Assembly: GCA_910578835.1 (NCBI GenBank)
Contig: CAJTSK010000014.1
Span: 1 to 64,000 of the forward strand
Direction: 5' to 3'
DNA length: 64,000 bases
Source: an uncultured Muribaculum sp.
GTDB taxonomy: Bacteria; Bacteroidota; Bacteroidia; Bacteroidales; Muribaculaceae
A program made the translations under genes and the position numbers. The notes under the pieces are model-generated. The model was not told where the DNA came from, did no database searches, and was given only the letters and a program-made list of their open reading frames with translations. Below are positions 38,459-47,401 of the stretch, in pieces. Position 1 is the first letter of the stretch, and each line of letters begins with the position of its first letter.

Positions 38459-40369
38459 ATGGGAAAGATTATTGGTATTGACTTGGGAACTACCAACTCC
38501 TGCGTTTCGGTACTTGAAGGAAATGACCCTGTTGTTATCCCTAACAGCGAAGGTCGTAACACAACTCCGTCTATCGTGGCATTTATCGCCGGTGGCGAGC
38601 GTAAGGTAGGTGACCCTGCAAAGCGTCAGGCTATCACAAACCCTGAAGGCACGATTTATTCAATCAAGCGTTTCATGGGTGAAAAATATGATGAAGTGGC
38701 TGAAGAAGTAAAGCGTGTGCCTTACGAAGTCGGAAAAGCCGACAATGGCACTGTGCGCGTGCTTGTAGACGGCCGTGAATATACTCCGCAGGAAATTTCT
38801 GCGATGATTCTTCAGAAGATGAAGAAGACAGCCGAGGATTACCTCGGACAGACTGTTGACGAGGCAGTAATCACCGTGCCTGCTTACTTTAACGACTCTC
38901 AGCGTCAGGCTACTAAGGAAGCCGGTGAGATTGCAGGCTTGAAGGTGCGCCGTATCGTTAACGAGCCTACCGCAGCTGCTCTTGCCTACGGTCTTGACAA
39001 GAGCGACAAAGACCAGAAGATTGCCGTGTTTGACCTTGGTGGAGGTACATTTGATATCTCTATCCTTGAACTTGGCGACGGCGTGTTTGAAGTGAAGTCA
39101 ACCAATGGTGACACTCACCTTGGCGGTGATGACTTTGACCACGTGATTATCGACTGGCTTGCCGATGACTTCCAGCAGGAATATGGCGTTGACCTCCGTA
39201 AGGACTCAATGGCACTCCAGCGTCTTAAGGAAGCTGCCGAAAAGGCAAAAATCGAGCTTTCAAGCTCAACCACTACTGAAATCAACCTGCCTTACATCAT
39301 GCCGGTTGACGGTGTGCCCCGCCACCTTGTAAAGACTTTGACCCGCGCGAAGTTTGAGCAGCTTGCCGACAAGCTTATCCAGGCTACCATCAAGCCTTGC
39401 GAGCAGGCGTTGAAAGATGCAGGTCTTTCAGCAAAAGAGATTGATGAGGTAATCCTCGTCGGCGGTTCTACCCGTATCCCCGCTATCCAGGACATCGTAA
39501 GCAAGTTCTTCGGCAAGACTCCTTCAAAGGGTGTTAACCCCGATGAGGTTGTGGCTGTAGGTGCAGCTATCCAGGGTGGTGTATTGTCAGGCGATGTAAA
39601 GGATGTGCTTCTCCTTGACGTAGTGCCCCTGTCGGTAGGTATCGAGACTCTCGGTGGCGTGATGACAAAGCTTATCGAAGCCAACACCACTATTCCTACC
39701 CGTAAGAGCGAGGTATTCTCAACTGCTGCCGACAATCAGCCTTCGGTTGAAATCCACGTGCTTCAGGGTGAGCGTCCTCTTGCTAAGGATGACAAGACCC
39801 TCGGTAAGTTCCACCTCGATGGAATCGCTCCCGCACCCCGTGGCATACCGCAGATTGAGGTTACATTTGAAATCGATGCCAACGGTATCTTGAATGTATC
39901 GGCAAAGGACAAGGCTACCGGTAAGGAGCAGAGCATACGTATCGAGGCTTCATCAGGATTGACCGACGCCGAGATTAAGCGTATGAAAGACGAGGCTGCC
40001 GCAAATGCTGCCGCCGATGAGGCTGAAAAGCAGCGCATCGACAAGCTCAATCAGGCAGACACCGTAATCTTCCAGACCAAGAAACAGCTTGACGAACTTG
40101 GCGCAGCAATTCCTGCCGACAAGAAAGCTACTATCGAAAATGCCCTGAAGCGCCTCGAAGACGCTCACAAGGCTCAGGATGTGGCAGCTATCGAGCCCGC
40201 TATTGCAGAAATCCAGAAGGCTTTCGGTGAGGCACAGCAAGATATACTCAACGCCCAGCAGCAGGCTCAGGGTGGCGCACAGCAGGGTGCCAACCCCGGC
40301 GCAGGCAGCGCTCCTAATGCAGGCGGCGACGACCACGTGACCGACGTCGACTTCGAGGAAGTGAAGTAA
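38459..40369 (+). CDS. dnaK: Chaperone DnaK (Hsp70)
   Basis: A 636-residue Hsp70. The ATPase domain starts MGKIIGIDLGTTNSCVSVLEG and includes VPAYFNDSQRQATKEAGEIAG and FDLGGGTFDISILELGDGVF. The linker DVLLLDVVPLS (about residues 381-391) leads to the substrate-binding domain, and a helical lid ends with a Gly/Ala/Gln-rich tail and DVDFEEVK. It folds proteins with DnaJ and GrpE, neither of which is encoded here. The gene stands alone with a long leader and a strong terminator. Confidence 0.99.
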   Translation: MGKIIGIDLGTTNSCVSVLEGNDPVVIPNSEGRNTTPSIVAFIAGGERKVGDPAKRQAITNPEGTIYSIKRFMGEKYDEVAEEVKRVPYEVGKADNGTVRVLVDGREYTPQEISAMILQKMKKTAEDYLGQTVDEAVITVPAYFNDSQRQATKEAGEIAGLKVRRIVNEPTAAALAYGLDKSDKDQKIAVFDLGGGTFDISILELGDGVFEVKSTNGDTHLGGDDFDHVIIDWLADDFQQEYGVDLRKDSMALQRLKEAAEKAKIELSSSTTTEINLPYIMPVDGVPRHLVKTLTRAKFEQLADKLIQATIKPCEQALKDAGLSAKEIDEVILVGGSTRIPAIQDIVSKFFGKTPSKGVNPDEVVAVGAAIQGGVLSGDVKDVLLLDVVPLSVGIETLGGVMTKLIEANTTIPTRKSEVFSTAADNQPSVEIHVLQGERPLAKDDKTLGKFHLDGIAPAPRGIPQIEVTFEIDANGILNVSAKDKATGKEQSIRIEASSGLTDAEIKRMKDEAAANAAADEAEKQRIDKLNQADTVIFQTKKQLDELGAAIPADKKATIENALKRLEDAHKAQDVAAIEPAIAEIQKAFGEAQQDILNAQQQAQGGAQQGANPGAGSAPNAGGDDHVTDVDFEEVK

Positions 40370-40390
40370 GTTCAACAACCGACGATAATA

Positions 40391-40430
40391 AAATGGGGTG
40401 TAGCTCACTGAGTTACACCCCATTTTTATT
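40391..40430 (+). terminator. Terminator of dnaK
   Basis: A perfect 12-bp stem (40391-40402 with 40414-40425, arm AAATGGGGTGTA) with an 11-nt loop and a T-run overlapping the 3' arm (40423-40427). Confidence 0.9.
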
Positions 40431-40521
40431 GTTTGCTCATTTCACATTGAATACTTGTCTCGTTTGGGGACTTAATTGGGTCAAAAAAATATATATACAA
40501 GGTCGGTTCAGACTATTTTCG

Positions 40522-40529
40522 TAACTTTG
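40522..40529 (+). promoter_or_regulatory. Candidate -7 box for the zeta-toxin operon
   Basis: TAACTTTG, matching TAnnTTTG, 25 nt before the first gene of the pair. The -33 is not clear. Confidence 0.55.
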
Positions 40530-40554
40530 ACGTTGAATAAGAAAAGATTATACC

Positions 40555-40770
40555 ATGTCGGAAGAACAGATGAATAGTTATCGACTCACATCGATGGAGG
40601 AGCCGGGCGATGAGCGCATGGCTCAGATTATGCGTGAGGTCGCAGAGGATGCCCGCGAAAGCACCCGCCGTGCAGCCGAGCGTGTGGCTGCCGGGATTGA
40701 GGCTGCCTCGCAGGCGGCACAAGAAAAATGGGGCGATGCCATAAACAGAATAAAGAATGGCAACAAGTAA
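40555..40770 (+). CDS. Small helical protein, candidate antitoxin of zeta toxin
   Basis: A 71-residue acidic-to-mixed helical protein: MSEEQMNSYRLTSMEEPGDE, then a long amphipathic helix rich in Ala, Arg and Glu (about 21-62). It is not recognisably the classic epsilon antitoxin. It overlaps the zeta-like kinase gene by 14 nt and shares its promoter, the usual antitoxin-first order. Function as antitoxin is inferred from size, order and overlap only. Confidence 0.7.
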   Translation: MSEEQMNSYRLTSMEEPGDERMAQIMREVAEDARESTRRAAERVAAGIEAASQAAQEKWGDAINRIKNGNK

Positions 40771-41362
40771 TCATCGCCCTGTTCTGATTGTTATTGCCGG
40801 CCCTAATGGGTCAGGCAAAACTTCCGTGACCTCCAAGATTCTGCATCATGAGTGGCTGGTGGATTCGGAGTATATCAACCCGGATAATGTCGCCCGCGAT
40901 GTGTTTGGTGACTGGAACAATCAGGAATCTGTTCTAAAAGCCGCCAACTATTGCAATGAATGGCGAGAACGGTGCCTGGCTGAACGCAAGAGCCATATCT
41001 TTGAGACTGTCATGTCGGCTACTGATAAGGTAGATTACATTCTGAGAGCGAAAGAAGCCGGATTCTTCATCCGTCTGTTTTTCGTTTCTACTGAATCCCC
41101 GACAATCAATGCGAAGCGTGTCGCTCAACGAGTATTGGATGGCGGTCATGATGTGCCTATCCCCAAAATCATATCTCGATACGACAAATCCGTTGCTAAC
41201 TGCAAAATCCTCTCCGCGATAGTTGACCGGCTCTATGTCTACGACAACTCAATCGAGGATGCCGCCGCCCGGCTTCTGTTCCGACTGAGCGATGGCGAGC
41301 TTGTGAAACGCTATGTTGAGAATCTTCCCAACTGGGCTTCAATCATCCTTCCGAGTATGTGA
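40757..41362 (+). CDS. Zeta-toxin family P-loop kinase
   Basis: A 201-residue protein with the Walker A motif AGPNGSGKTS (14-23, Lys21), YINPDNVARDV where the Asp matches the zeta catalytic position, and the typical block VAQRVLDGGHDVPIPKIISRY. Zeta toxins phosphorylate UDP-N-acetylglucosamine and block cell wall synthesis; related chromosomal proteins may have other sugar or nucleotide targets. The gene overlaps the upstream small gene by 14 nt, and its 3' end overlaps the convergent methyltransferase gene by 24 nt. Confidence 0.88.
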   Translation: MATSNHRPVLIVIAGPNGSGKTSVTSKILHHEWLVDSEYINPDNVARDVFGDWNNQESVLKAANYCNEWRERCLAERKSHIFETVMSATDKVDYILRAKEAGFFIRLFFVSTESPTINAKRVAQRVLDGGHDVPIPKIISRYDKSVANCKILSAIVDRLYVYDNSIEDAAARLLFRLSDGELVKRYVENLPNWASIILPSM

Positions 41363-42163
41363 ATTGCGGGGGCGAAGCTGCCAGAATGCAACGGCTGCGG
41401 CAGCCGCTACGTTGAGCGAGTCGACATTGTGGCTCATCGGTATGCGCGCGGTGTAGTCGGCTTGGTCGATTACATCTCGGGCGAGTCCGTCGCCTTCCGT
41501 TCCCATTATTATCGCAAGTCGCGGCTCGGCACACAATGCCGGGTCGTCGATTGACACCGACCTGTCGGTGAGAGCCATTGCCACTGTGCGGAATCCGTAG
41601 TCGTTGAGCGATTGCACCGGGCTGTCAAGCCATGTCCAGGGCACGAGAAACACCGAGCCCATTGACACTCTTACCGCACGACGGTTGAGCGGGTCACATG
41701 AGGTAGGGGTGAGCAGCACCCCGTCGATGCCCAGTGCCGCCGCCGACCGGAATATAGCGCCTATATTGGTGGTGTCGACAACGCCGTCAATCACGACAAT
41801 GCGTCTTGCCCCATGGCATATCTCCTCGACCGGAGCCGGTGTCTTGCGGCGCATGGCGCACAATACACCGCGGGTGAGTTTGTAGCCGGTAAGGTCGGCG
41901 AGCACTTCGCGGTTTCCGGTATAGACGGGGATGTCGCCGCAGCGCTCTATCACCGTTGCGGCGTCGCCCGTGATATGGCGTCGCTCACATAATAGCGACA
42001 GTGGTTCATATCCGGCGTCAAGAGCCACATGAATCACTTTAGGGCTTTCCGCTATAAATATGCCCATTTCGGGGTTGAGGCGGTTGCGTAGCTGTGCTTC
42101 CGTAAGCGAGGCATAAGCTTCCACTCTCTTGTCGTCAAGCGAAGATATATCAATAACAGTCAT
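41339..42163 (-). CDS. SpoU/TrmH family RNA 2'-O-methyltransferase
   Basis: A 274-residue SPOUT methyltransferase. An N-terminal substrate-binding extension (about 1-115, EAQLRNRLNPEMGIFIAESP) precedes the SpoU domain. SpoU motif 1 is TTNIGAIFRSAAALGIDGVL, motif 2 is LAIIMGTEGDGL, and motif 3 is IPMSHNVDSLNVAAAAAVAF. It methylates ribose of tRNA or rRNA; the target cannot be read. Its last codons overlap the zeta-toxin gene. A TATCTTTG box lies 20 nt upstream. Confidence 0.93.
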   Translation of the reverse strand: MTVIDISSLDDKRVEAYASLTEAQLRNRLNPEMGIFIAESPKVIHVALDAGYEPLSLLCERRHITGDAATVIERCGDIPVYTGNREVLADLTGYKLTRGVLCAMRRKTPAPVEEICHGARRIVVIDGVVDTTNIGAIFRSAAALGIDGVLLTPTSCDPLNRRAVRVSMGSVFLVPWTWLDSPVQSLNDYGFRTVAMALTDRSVSIDDPALCAEPRLAIIMGTEGDGLARDVIDQADYTARIPMSHNVDSLNVAAAAAVAFWQLRPRNSHTRKDD

Positions 42164-42183
42164 GGTGTCACTACTTTCTCCTG

Positions 42184-42191
42184 CAAAGATA
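42184..42191 (-). promoter_or_regulatory. Candidate -7 box for SpoU methyltransferase gene
   Basis: The - strand reads TATCTTTG (TAnnTTTG) 21 nt before the start codon. Confidence 0.55.
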
Positions 42192-42251
42192 CAATAAACT
42201 ACCGCATAATGACACCTGATTATGCCATGAAGTCACGAAATTGTATAAGGA

Positions 42252-42293
42252 AAGGTGTGGAGCTATCAGCCAAATGCTTACGCTCCACACCTT
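42252..42293 (-). terminator. Hairpin after susD
   Basis: A perfect 12-bp stem (42252-42263 with 42282-42293, arm AAGGTGTGGAGC) with an 18-nt loop, about 33 nt behind the SusD stop on the - strand. The trailing U-tract is weak. Confidence 0.7.
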
Positions 42294-42326
42294 GCAATCT
42301 TCTTTACTTATAAAATGGCAGTAGTA

Positions 42327-44096
42327 TTAAAATGAAGGGTAACCGGGATTCTGGACATATTTGCCTCCGGAGAAATTGTATTGTGCCACAGGCACGGGGA
42401 AATATTCCTCGCCATCGTCAAATGTGGCATTCTGATAATATACCCTGTTGTCTTTTTCCGCAGCAAAATAATTGTTCATGGTCTCTTTGGCTATGCCCCA
42501 GCGCACGAGGTCGAAGAAGCGTTCGCCTTCCATTGCCTTTTCGAGACGCATCTCGGTGCGAAGAGCCTGACGGGCGTAATCTTGGGTCCATCCGGTAGCA
42601 GGATAAAGACCTATCTTGTAGTTGGCGGCATCTTTGTCGGGGTCGTTGAAATCTTTCACATAATCACTGTTCATGGCACGCTGACGCACACGGTTGATAA
42701 GCTGACGTGCTTCTTCGATGCCGTTACCGCCTATTTCAATCAGAGCCTCGGCTTTATATAGAAGCAGGTCGGCGTAGCGGATAATCTGCCAGTTAAGACC
42801 CGATGCACCCCAAGGCCAGCCCTGTGTTGCCTGAGGAGACTCGGGGGAGAGCCAGAACCGTTTGGTGTTGTTATAGCCATAGGAATCGCTGTTGCGTACC
42901 CACAGACCGCATGCACGTTCTGTAAAGGTCTTATAGCGTATGGTCGGACGACCTGTCACGAAGTCGAGTCGCGGGTCGACATTGCCGTTGACATTGGCGA
43001 GCGAATAGTCGCCTGACTGGTCAAATACAACTGTTCCATAATCGGGACGCTGCTGGTAGTCGAAGAGCGGTAGACCATTGGCGTCGGTCTGGTAGGCATT
43101 AATAAGGTCTTGCGAGGGGAGGAAAAATCCATCGCCCTGCCAAGGACAGCCGGGTCCTGTCATGGAGTTAAGCAGCATGCTCCAGTTGATGCGTCCCTCG
43201 CTGCCTGAACCGTCATTTTTTGAGTACTGTATGGCAAACACTGACTCCGGACCATTCTCATGCTCCAACATGTCGAGCTGCTGGAAATCATCCAGAAGGT
43301 CATAACCGCTGATTCCGTCGATAAGGTCAACCACTTCACGGAGCACATCCTTGTTGATATTTACCACAGCATTGGTCAGCGGATCCTGCTCATAAGCCAG
43401 ATAGAGCTTTACTTTTGCGGCATAAGCGAGGGCGATACGGCGGTTGATGCGTCCGATTTCAGGTTGGGTTTCCGGCAGGTCGTTGGCTGCATCAATCAGG
43501 TCGTCGGCTATGCGGGTTAGATGCTGTTCGCGTGTGAACTCATCGTTGCGCACCGATGTGTATTCATTTTCGGGGAGGTCGATGTCCATGTAGGGAATAC
43601 GGTTGAAGAGGCGAACAAGGTCAAAATACCAGTGGTCGCGAATCACGCGTACCTCCGCGATACGTGTGTCTTTCTCCTTGATTATGCTTTTATCGACCTT
43701 GCGGAGGGCGCGTATTGCCGAGTTGCATCGTGAGATACCGCAATATACATTAAACCATTTTCCGTCAAGAAAGCCGTTGTTGGGCTGAATCTTAGCAGTC
43801 TCCATGTCATGAATTTCCCACAGGTCGGTTTCCGAGCCACCGCCTTTGTAGGCGTTGTCGGCGCGAACTTCGCCATAGCTCCAGTTGGTCACCGGAAATA
43901 GGTGCGGGTCGTTGGAGTCGGCATATCGGCAGCCGAAAGTGGCGTATGCGCCAGTCACGAGCAGGTTGACTGCTTCAGGGTCGTTCATGTTAGCTTCGGA
44001 GAGCGGACCCTGAGGTTCATTTCTCAAGAAATCGTCACTACAGGAGCAGATTGTCAAGCCTATGAGTGATATTGAAAATATATGCTTTAATTTCAT
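42327..44096 (-). CDS. SusD/RagB-like glycan-binding outer membrane lipoprotein
   Basis: A 589-residue SusD-like protein. The signal peptide ends in TICSC (Cys17 or Cys19), followed by SDDFLRNEPQGPLSEANMND, the usual SusD start. TPR-like helices follow and the C-terminal region has REEALINRVRQRA-like ARQLINRVRQRAM and AMEGERFFDLVRWG. It caps the SusC barrel and binds the oligosaccharide. It lies 21 nt behind susC and belongs to the fructoside locus by position next to the regulator and GH32. Confidence 0.96.
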   Translation of the reverse strand: MKLKHIFSISLIGLTICSCSDDFLRNEPQGPLSEANMNDPEAVNLLVTGAYATFGCRYADSNDPHLFPVTNWSYGEVRADNAYKGGGSETDLWEIHDMETAKIQPNNGFLDGKWFNVYCGISRCNSAIRALRKVDKSIIKEKDTRIAEVRVIRDHWYFDLVRLFNRIPYMDIDLPENEYTSVRNDEFTREQHLTRIADDLIDAANDLPETQPEIGRINRRIALAYAAKVKLYLAYEQDPLTNAVVNINKDVLREVVDLIDGISGYDLLDDFQQLDMLEHENGPESVFAIQYSKNDGSGSEGRINWSMLLNSMTGPGCPWQGDGFFLPSQDLINAYQTDANGLPLFDYQQRPDYGTVVFDQSGDYSLANVNGNVDPRLDFVTGRPTIRYKTFTERACGLWVRNSDSYGYNNTKRFWLSPESPQATQGWPWGASGLNWQIIRYADLLLYKAEALIEIGGNGIEEARQLINRVRQRAMNSDYVKDFNDPDKDAANYKIGLYPATGWTQDYARQALRTEMRLEKAMEGERFFDLVRWGIAKETMNNYFAAEKDNRVYYQNATFDDGEEYFPVPVAQYNFSGGKYVQNPGYPSF

Positions 44097-44117
44097 TTTT
44101 GTCGAGATTTAAGATTG

Positions 44118-47100
44118 TTAGAAACCAAACTGAATTCCAAATGTGTACTGGCGCGGAAGGGCATAGGGATATCCGAGTCCTTCAGGGTCGGCGCCGCTGT
44201 ATCCGGTTATGGTAAACAAGTTTTGAGCTTGGATGTAAACGCGGGCATTGCTTAGGTGAAGCTTGGTGCGTATCTTCTCGGGAAGCGTATATCCAAGCGA
44301 GAGGGTCTTCAGGCGTATGAACGAGCCGTCTTCGATAAAATACTGCGAGCCTTCATTTTCGCTGTTGGAGTTGTCGACCGACGGAGCGGGGACATCTGAC
44401 GCGTAGTAACCGGTTGTAAGATAGCTTTCATAAGCCTTTGCTGCATCAAGTAGCTGAGTGCCGTGGTTTCCTACCCAGAGAGGGAAGAAATCGGTGTAAT
44501 ACTTTGAATTGTTCCATGCGTCACGGATTATGCTGTTGAAGAAGAGGCTCAGGTCAAAACCTTTCCAGTTGGCACCGAGGTTTAATCCAAATTGTGCTTT
44601 CGGCAGGTCAGTGCCGAGCCATGTGCGGTCACGGTCGTTGATTTCGCCGTCGCCATTGGTGTCAACGTAGCGTATGCGTCCTACCGCCGGGTTGCCAAGG
44701 CTTACCTGATATTTATCCATGTATGCGTCTACTTCTTCCTGTGTACGGAATATGCCGTCGGTCTTGTATCCGAGCCATGAGCCAAGTGGTTGACCAACCG
44801 CACTCTTGTCGATACCGTTGCCACCTCCCCAGGTGTAATAAATATCGTCCATAAGGTCGGTTACCTTATTTTTCATTACCGTGACGTTAAGCCCGATGCT
44901 ATAGCTGAAATTGCGGTTGATTGACTGACGCCATTCGGCTGTTATTTCCACTCCCTTGTTGACCATCGAGCCGCCGTTGTACCAGCAATATCCACCTTCA
45001 CCGATAGTGGCTATATATGGCTTCTCTACAAGCATGTCGTTGGTCTTTTTGTGGAAGTAGTCAAATGAAAGAGACAGTTGGTTGTTGAGGAATGACGCGT
45101 CAAAACCTACATTGGTCTGATAAGTCTTTTCCCAGGTCAGGTCAGGGTTGGTGCTACGAGAGCGGAGCGCACCGGGAGAGAGTGTGTTTCCTCCGTTGAT
45201 GGCATATGCAGCCCTGTCAAGGTCCATGGCATATTTTGCGTAAAACGCATCGTTAGCGATGATGTCGTTGCCGTTTACGCCATATGCGCCACGTATCTTC
45301 AGGTCATAGAGCCATGAACGGGTAGCAGCCATGAAGTTTTCCTGTGATATACGCCAGCCTGCCGATACTGAGGGAAACCAATCGTAATTGTGCTGGGTAG
45401 AGAGGCGTGACGAGGCATCGCGGCGGAGAGTGAACGATATGAGGTATTTGTTGTCCCAGGCATAATTGATTTTACCGAATACGGAAAACATGGAGTAGTT
45501 GGATGCTCCGGAGCCTGTATTCTTGTTGTAAGTGGTATTGCCGAGGTAGAGGTAGTTGGGGTCCTCGATTTCGAGCCCTTTACCTTCGCCAAACATATCC
45601 TCGAAATGGTTGCGCTTTGATTCGATACCGAGGAGCGCCATTAGCGAGTTTTTGCCAAAGTCGATATTGTATTGTGCGGTGTTGGTCCATACCCAGTCAA
45701 CAGTCTTGCTCGAATACTGGTAGAGATTGTTGGTCTTGTCGCGCAGATTTGCCGGAGTAAACACCTTGTCGTTGCCGTTGTGATAGTTAATACCGAAGTT
45801 GGTCTTGATGATAAGATTTTTTATCGGTTCGATTGAGAGGTAGGCGTTACCAAACACTCGCCAATATTCGTGGGTATTGTTGCTTTCCTCTTCAATCTGA
45901 CGCATAAGATTGGGGGTGTCGTTAAGACCGAAAGCCACCTGGTCATTGTAGATTCCTTCCGAGTCATAGACAGTGCGTGCGGGGTGCATCTTGATGGCGT
46001 TTTCCTCGATTCCGCCGGGAGCATTATGCTGTCGCCACCAGTTGACTGTGACATTACCGCCAGCGCGTAGACGATTATTTAGATATCCATAGTCGGAGCT
46101 AAATCGTGCATTAGCTTTCTGGAAGTCGGAGCCTTTTATTATGCCGTCGTGGTCAAGCCAGCTGAGCGACAGTGATGAGGACCCGTTTTCATCGCCTCTT
46201 GAAAGACCGATGCTATAGGTCTGCATCAATGCAGTGCGGTGAATTTCGTCTTCCCAGTCAGTGTTCTGCGGATTTACGATTGCTCCGTTAAGGTTGGTAT
46301 AGGGTTGAAGCTTGGGGGTGGTTCCTGAGCCATAAAGTTCAGAGTTGGGAGTGGCTCCATAGGTATATTTGTATGCCGACCAGTACACTTCTCCCCATTG
46401 GTCGGCATTGAGCATGTCAAGACCGCTTTTGTAGGTCTGTAGGGTAAGGGTGGCGTCAAAGGTGACACGGCTTTCGCCCTTTTTGGCGCGTTTAGTAGTG
46501 ATAATGATTACACCGTTTGCCGCCTGGGCTCCGTAGATTGAGGCTGAAGCAGCATCCTTTAGTACCTGGATTGACTCGACATCATTGCTGTTTAATATCG
46601 TACCGGGATTTTCTCGGGTCATCACACCGTCGATTACATAGAGCGGACCGTTTGCCTCGCCACGGAAAGAGGATGCGCCACGTATGGAAGTTCCGGTGCT
46701 AAGTCCGCCCGGCGTGCCGTCGGTGGTGATGTTCATGCCAGCTACGCGTCCCTGAAGAGACTGGATTACATTTCCTGTGGGTGTGTCGGCGACATCTTTC
46801 ATCTTAACCACCGATACCGATCCTGTCAGGTCAGATTTCTTTTCAGCCGAATAGCCTACCACCACTACCTCGTCAAGCATCTCGCTGTCTTCAGTAAGAT
46901 AGACGGTGACTTCTGGTTTGGCTGTGACAATTGCAGGGAGGTATCCTACATATGTAACCGTGAGTTTTGACCCCTCCGGGACGGAAATGACAAAATTGCC
47001 GTCGAAGTCGGTGGATGTACCGGCATTCTTTGTTTCCGAAAATACCGATGCACCAATCAGTGGTTCATCGTCAGTCTTGGAAATAACTGTACCATGCACC

Positions 47101-47171
47101 GTGATGTTTTGTGCTTGTGCGCCAATCTCCGCCAATAGCAGGAATAACGCGTAAATGATGGATTTTTTCAT
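44118..47171 (-). CDS. SusC/RagA-like TonB-dependent receptor
   Basis: A 1017-residue outer membrane transporter. A signal peptide of about 20 residues is followed by a carboxypeptidase-regulatory-like domain (ITVHGTVISKTDDEPLIGAS, about 23-105) and the plug with DEVVVVGYSAEKKSDLTGSV. The SusC signature with ASIYGAQAANGVIIITTK is at about residues 210-227, and the last strand ends QYTFGIQFGF. It takes up oligosaccharides with energy from TonB. First gene of the susCD unit; a -7 box lies 33 nt upstream. Confidence 0.97.
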   Translation of the reverse strand: MKKSIIYALFLLLAEIGAQAQNITVHGTVISKTDDEPLIGASVFSETKNAGTSTDFDGNFVISVPEGSKLTVTYVGYLPAIVTAKPEVTVYLTEDSEMLDEVVVVGYSAEKKSDLTGSVSVVKMKDVADTPTGNVIQSLQGRVAGMNITTDGTPGGLSTGTSIRGASSFRGEANGPLYVIDGVMTRENPGTILNSNDVESIQVLKDAASASIYGAQAANGVIIITTKRAKKGESRVTFDATLTLQTYKSGLDMLNADQWGEVYWSAYKYTYGATPNSELYGSGTTPKLQPYTNLNGAIVNPQNTDWEDEIHRTALMQTYSIGLSRGDENGSSSLSLSWLDHDGIIKGSDFQKANARFSSDYGYLNNRLRAGGNVTVNWWRQHNAPGGIEENAIKMHPARTVYDSEGIYNDQVAFGLNDTPNLMRQIEEESNNTHEYWRVFGNAYLSIEPIKNLIIKTNFGINYHNGNDKVFTPANLRDKTNNLYQYSSKTVDWVWTNTAQYNIDFGKNSLMALLGIESKRNHFEDMFGEGKGLEIEDPNYLYLGNTTYNKNTGSGASNYSMFSVFGKINYAWDNKYLISFTLRRDASSRLSTQHNYDWFPSVSAGWRISQENFMAATRSWLYDLKIRGAYGVNGNDIIANDAFYAKYAMDLDRAAYAINGGNTLSPGALRSRSTNPDLTWEKTYQTNVGFDASFLNNQLSLSFDYFHKKTNDMLVEKPYIATIGEGGYCWYNGGSMVNKGVEITAEWRQSINRNFSYSIGLNVTVMKNKVTDLMDDIYYTWGGGNGIDKSAVGQPLGSWLGYKTDGIFRTQEEVDAYMDKYQVSLGNPAVGRIRYVDTNGDGEINDRDRTWLGTDLPKAQFGLNLGANWKGFDLSLFFNSIIRDAWNNSKYYTDFFPLWVGNHGTQLLDAAKAYESYLTTGYYASDVPAPSVDNSNSENEGSQYFIEDGSFIRLKTLSLGYTLPEKIRTKLHLSNARVYIQAQNLFTITGYSGADPEGLGYPYALPRQYTFGIQFGF

Positions 47172-47203
47172 GCTTATTATGATTGGTTAAATTGTTTCTG
47201 TCA

Positions 47204-47211
47204 CAAAATTA
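47204..47211 (-). promoter_or_regulatory. Candidate -7 box of susCD
   Basis: The - strand reads TAATTTTG (TAnnTTTG), 33 nt before the SusC start. No -33 TTG at the expected distance, as is common for activator-dependent promoters. Confidence 0.55.
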
Positions 47212-47268
47212 TTGATAATGAAATAATAGGGATATGACAGATGTCGCACAGGGTATTAAAAATCGGTC

Positions 47269-47294
47269 AATGCGTTAATTTTAATAGACTATGC
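47269..47294. promoter_or_regulatory. Candidate regulator site upstream of susC (shared motif)
   Basis: AATGC, 2 nt, TAATTTTAATAG at 47269-47287; the same 19-nt pattern occurs at 50256-50274 upstream of the GH32 and regulator genes. A second TATGC follows 21 nt after the first box. A likely binding site for the AraC-type domain of the local hybrid regulator; inferred. Confidence 0.45.
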
Positions 47295-47401
47295 TACATT
47301 TTTTATATTTTGTGACTGAAATTTGTAGGATGTGATGGCTATTGCACGTCATCCCAATCAACTGATTACGTGCCACGGCTATTGATAAAGTATGGTATGG
47401 A

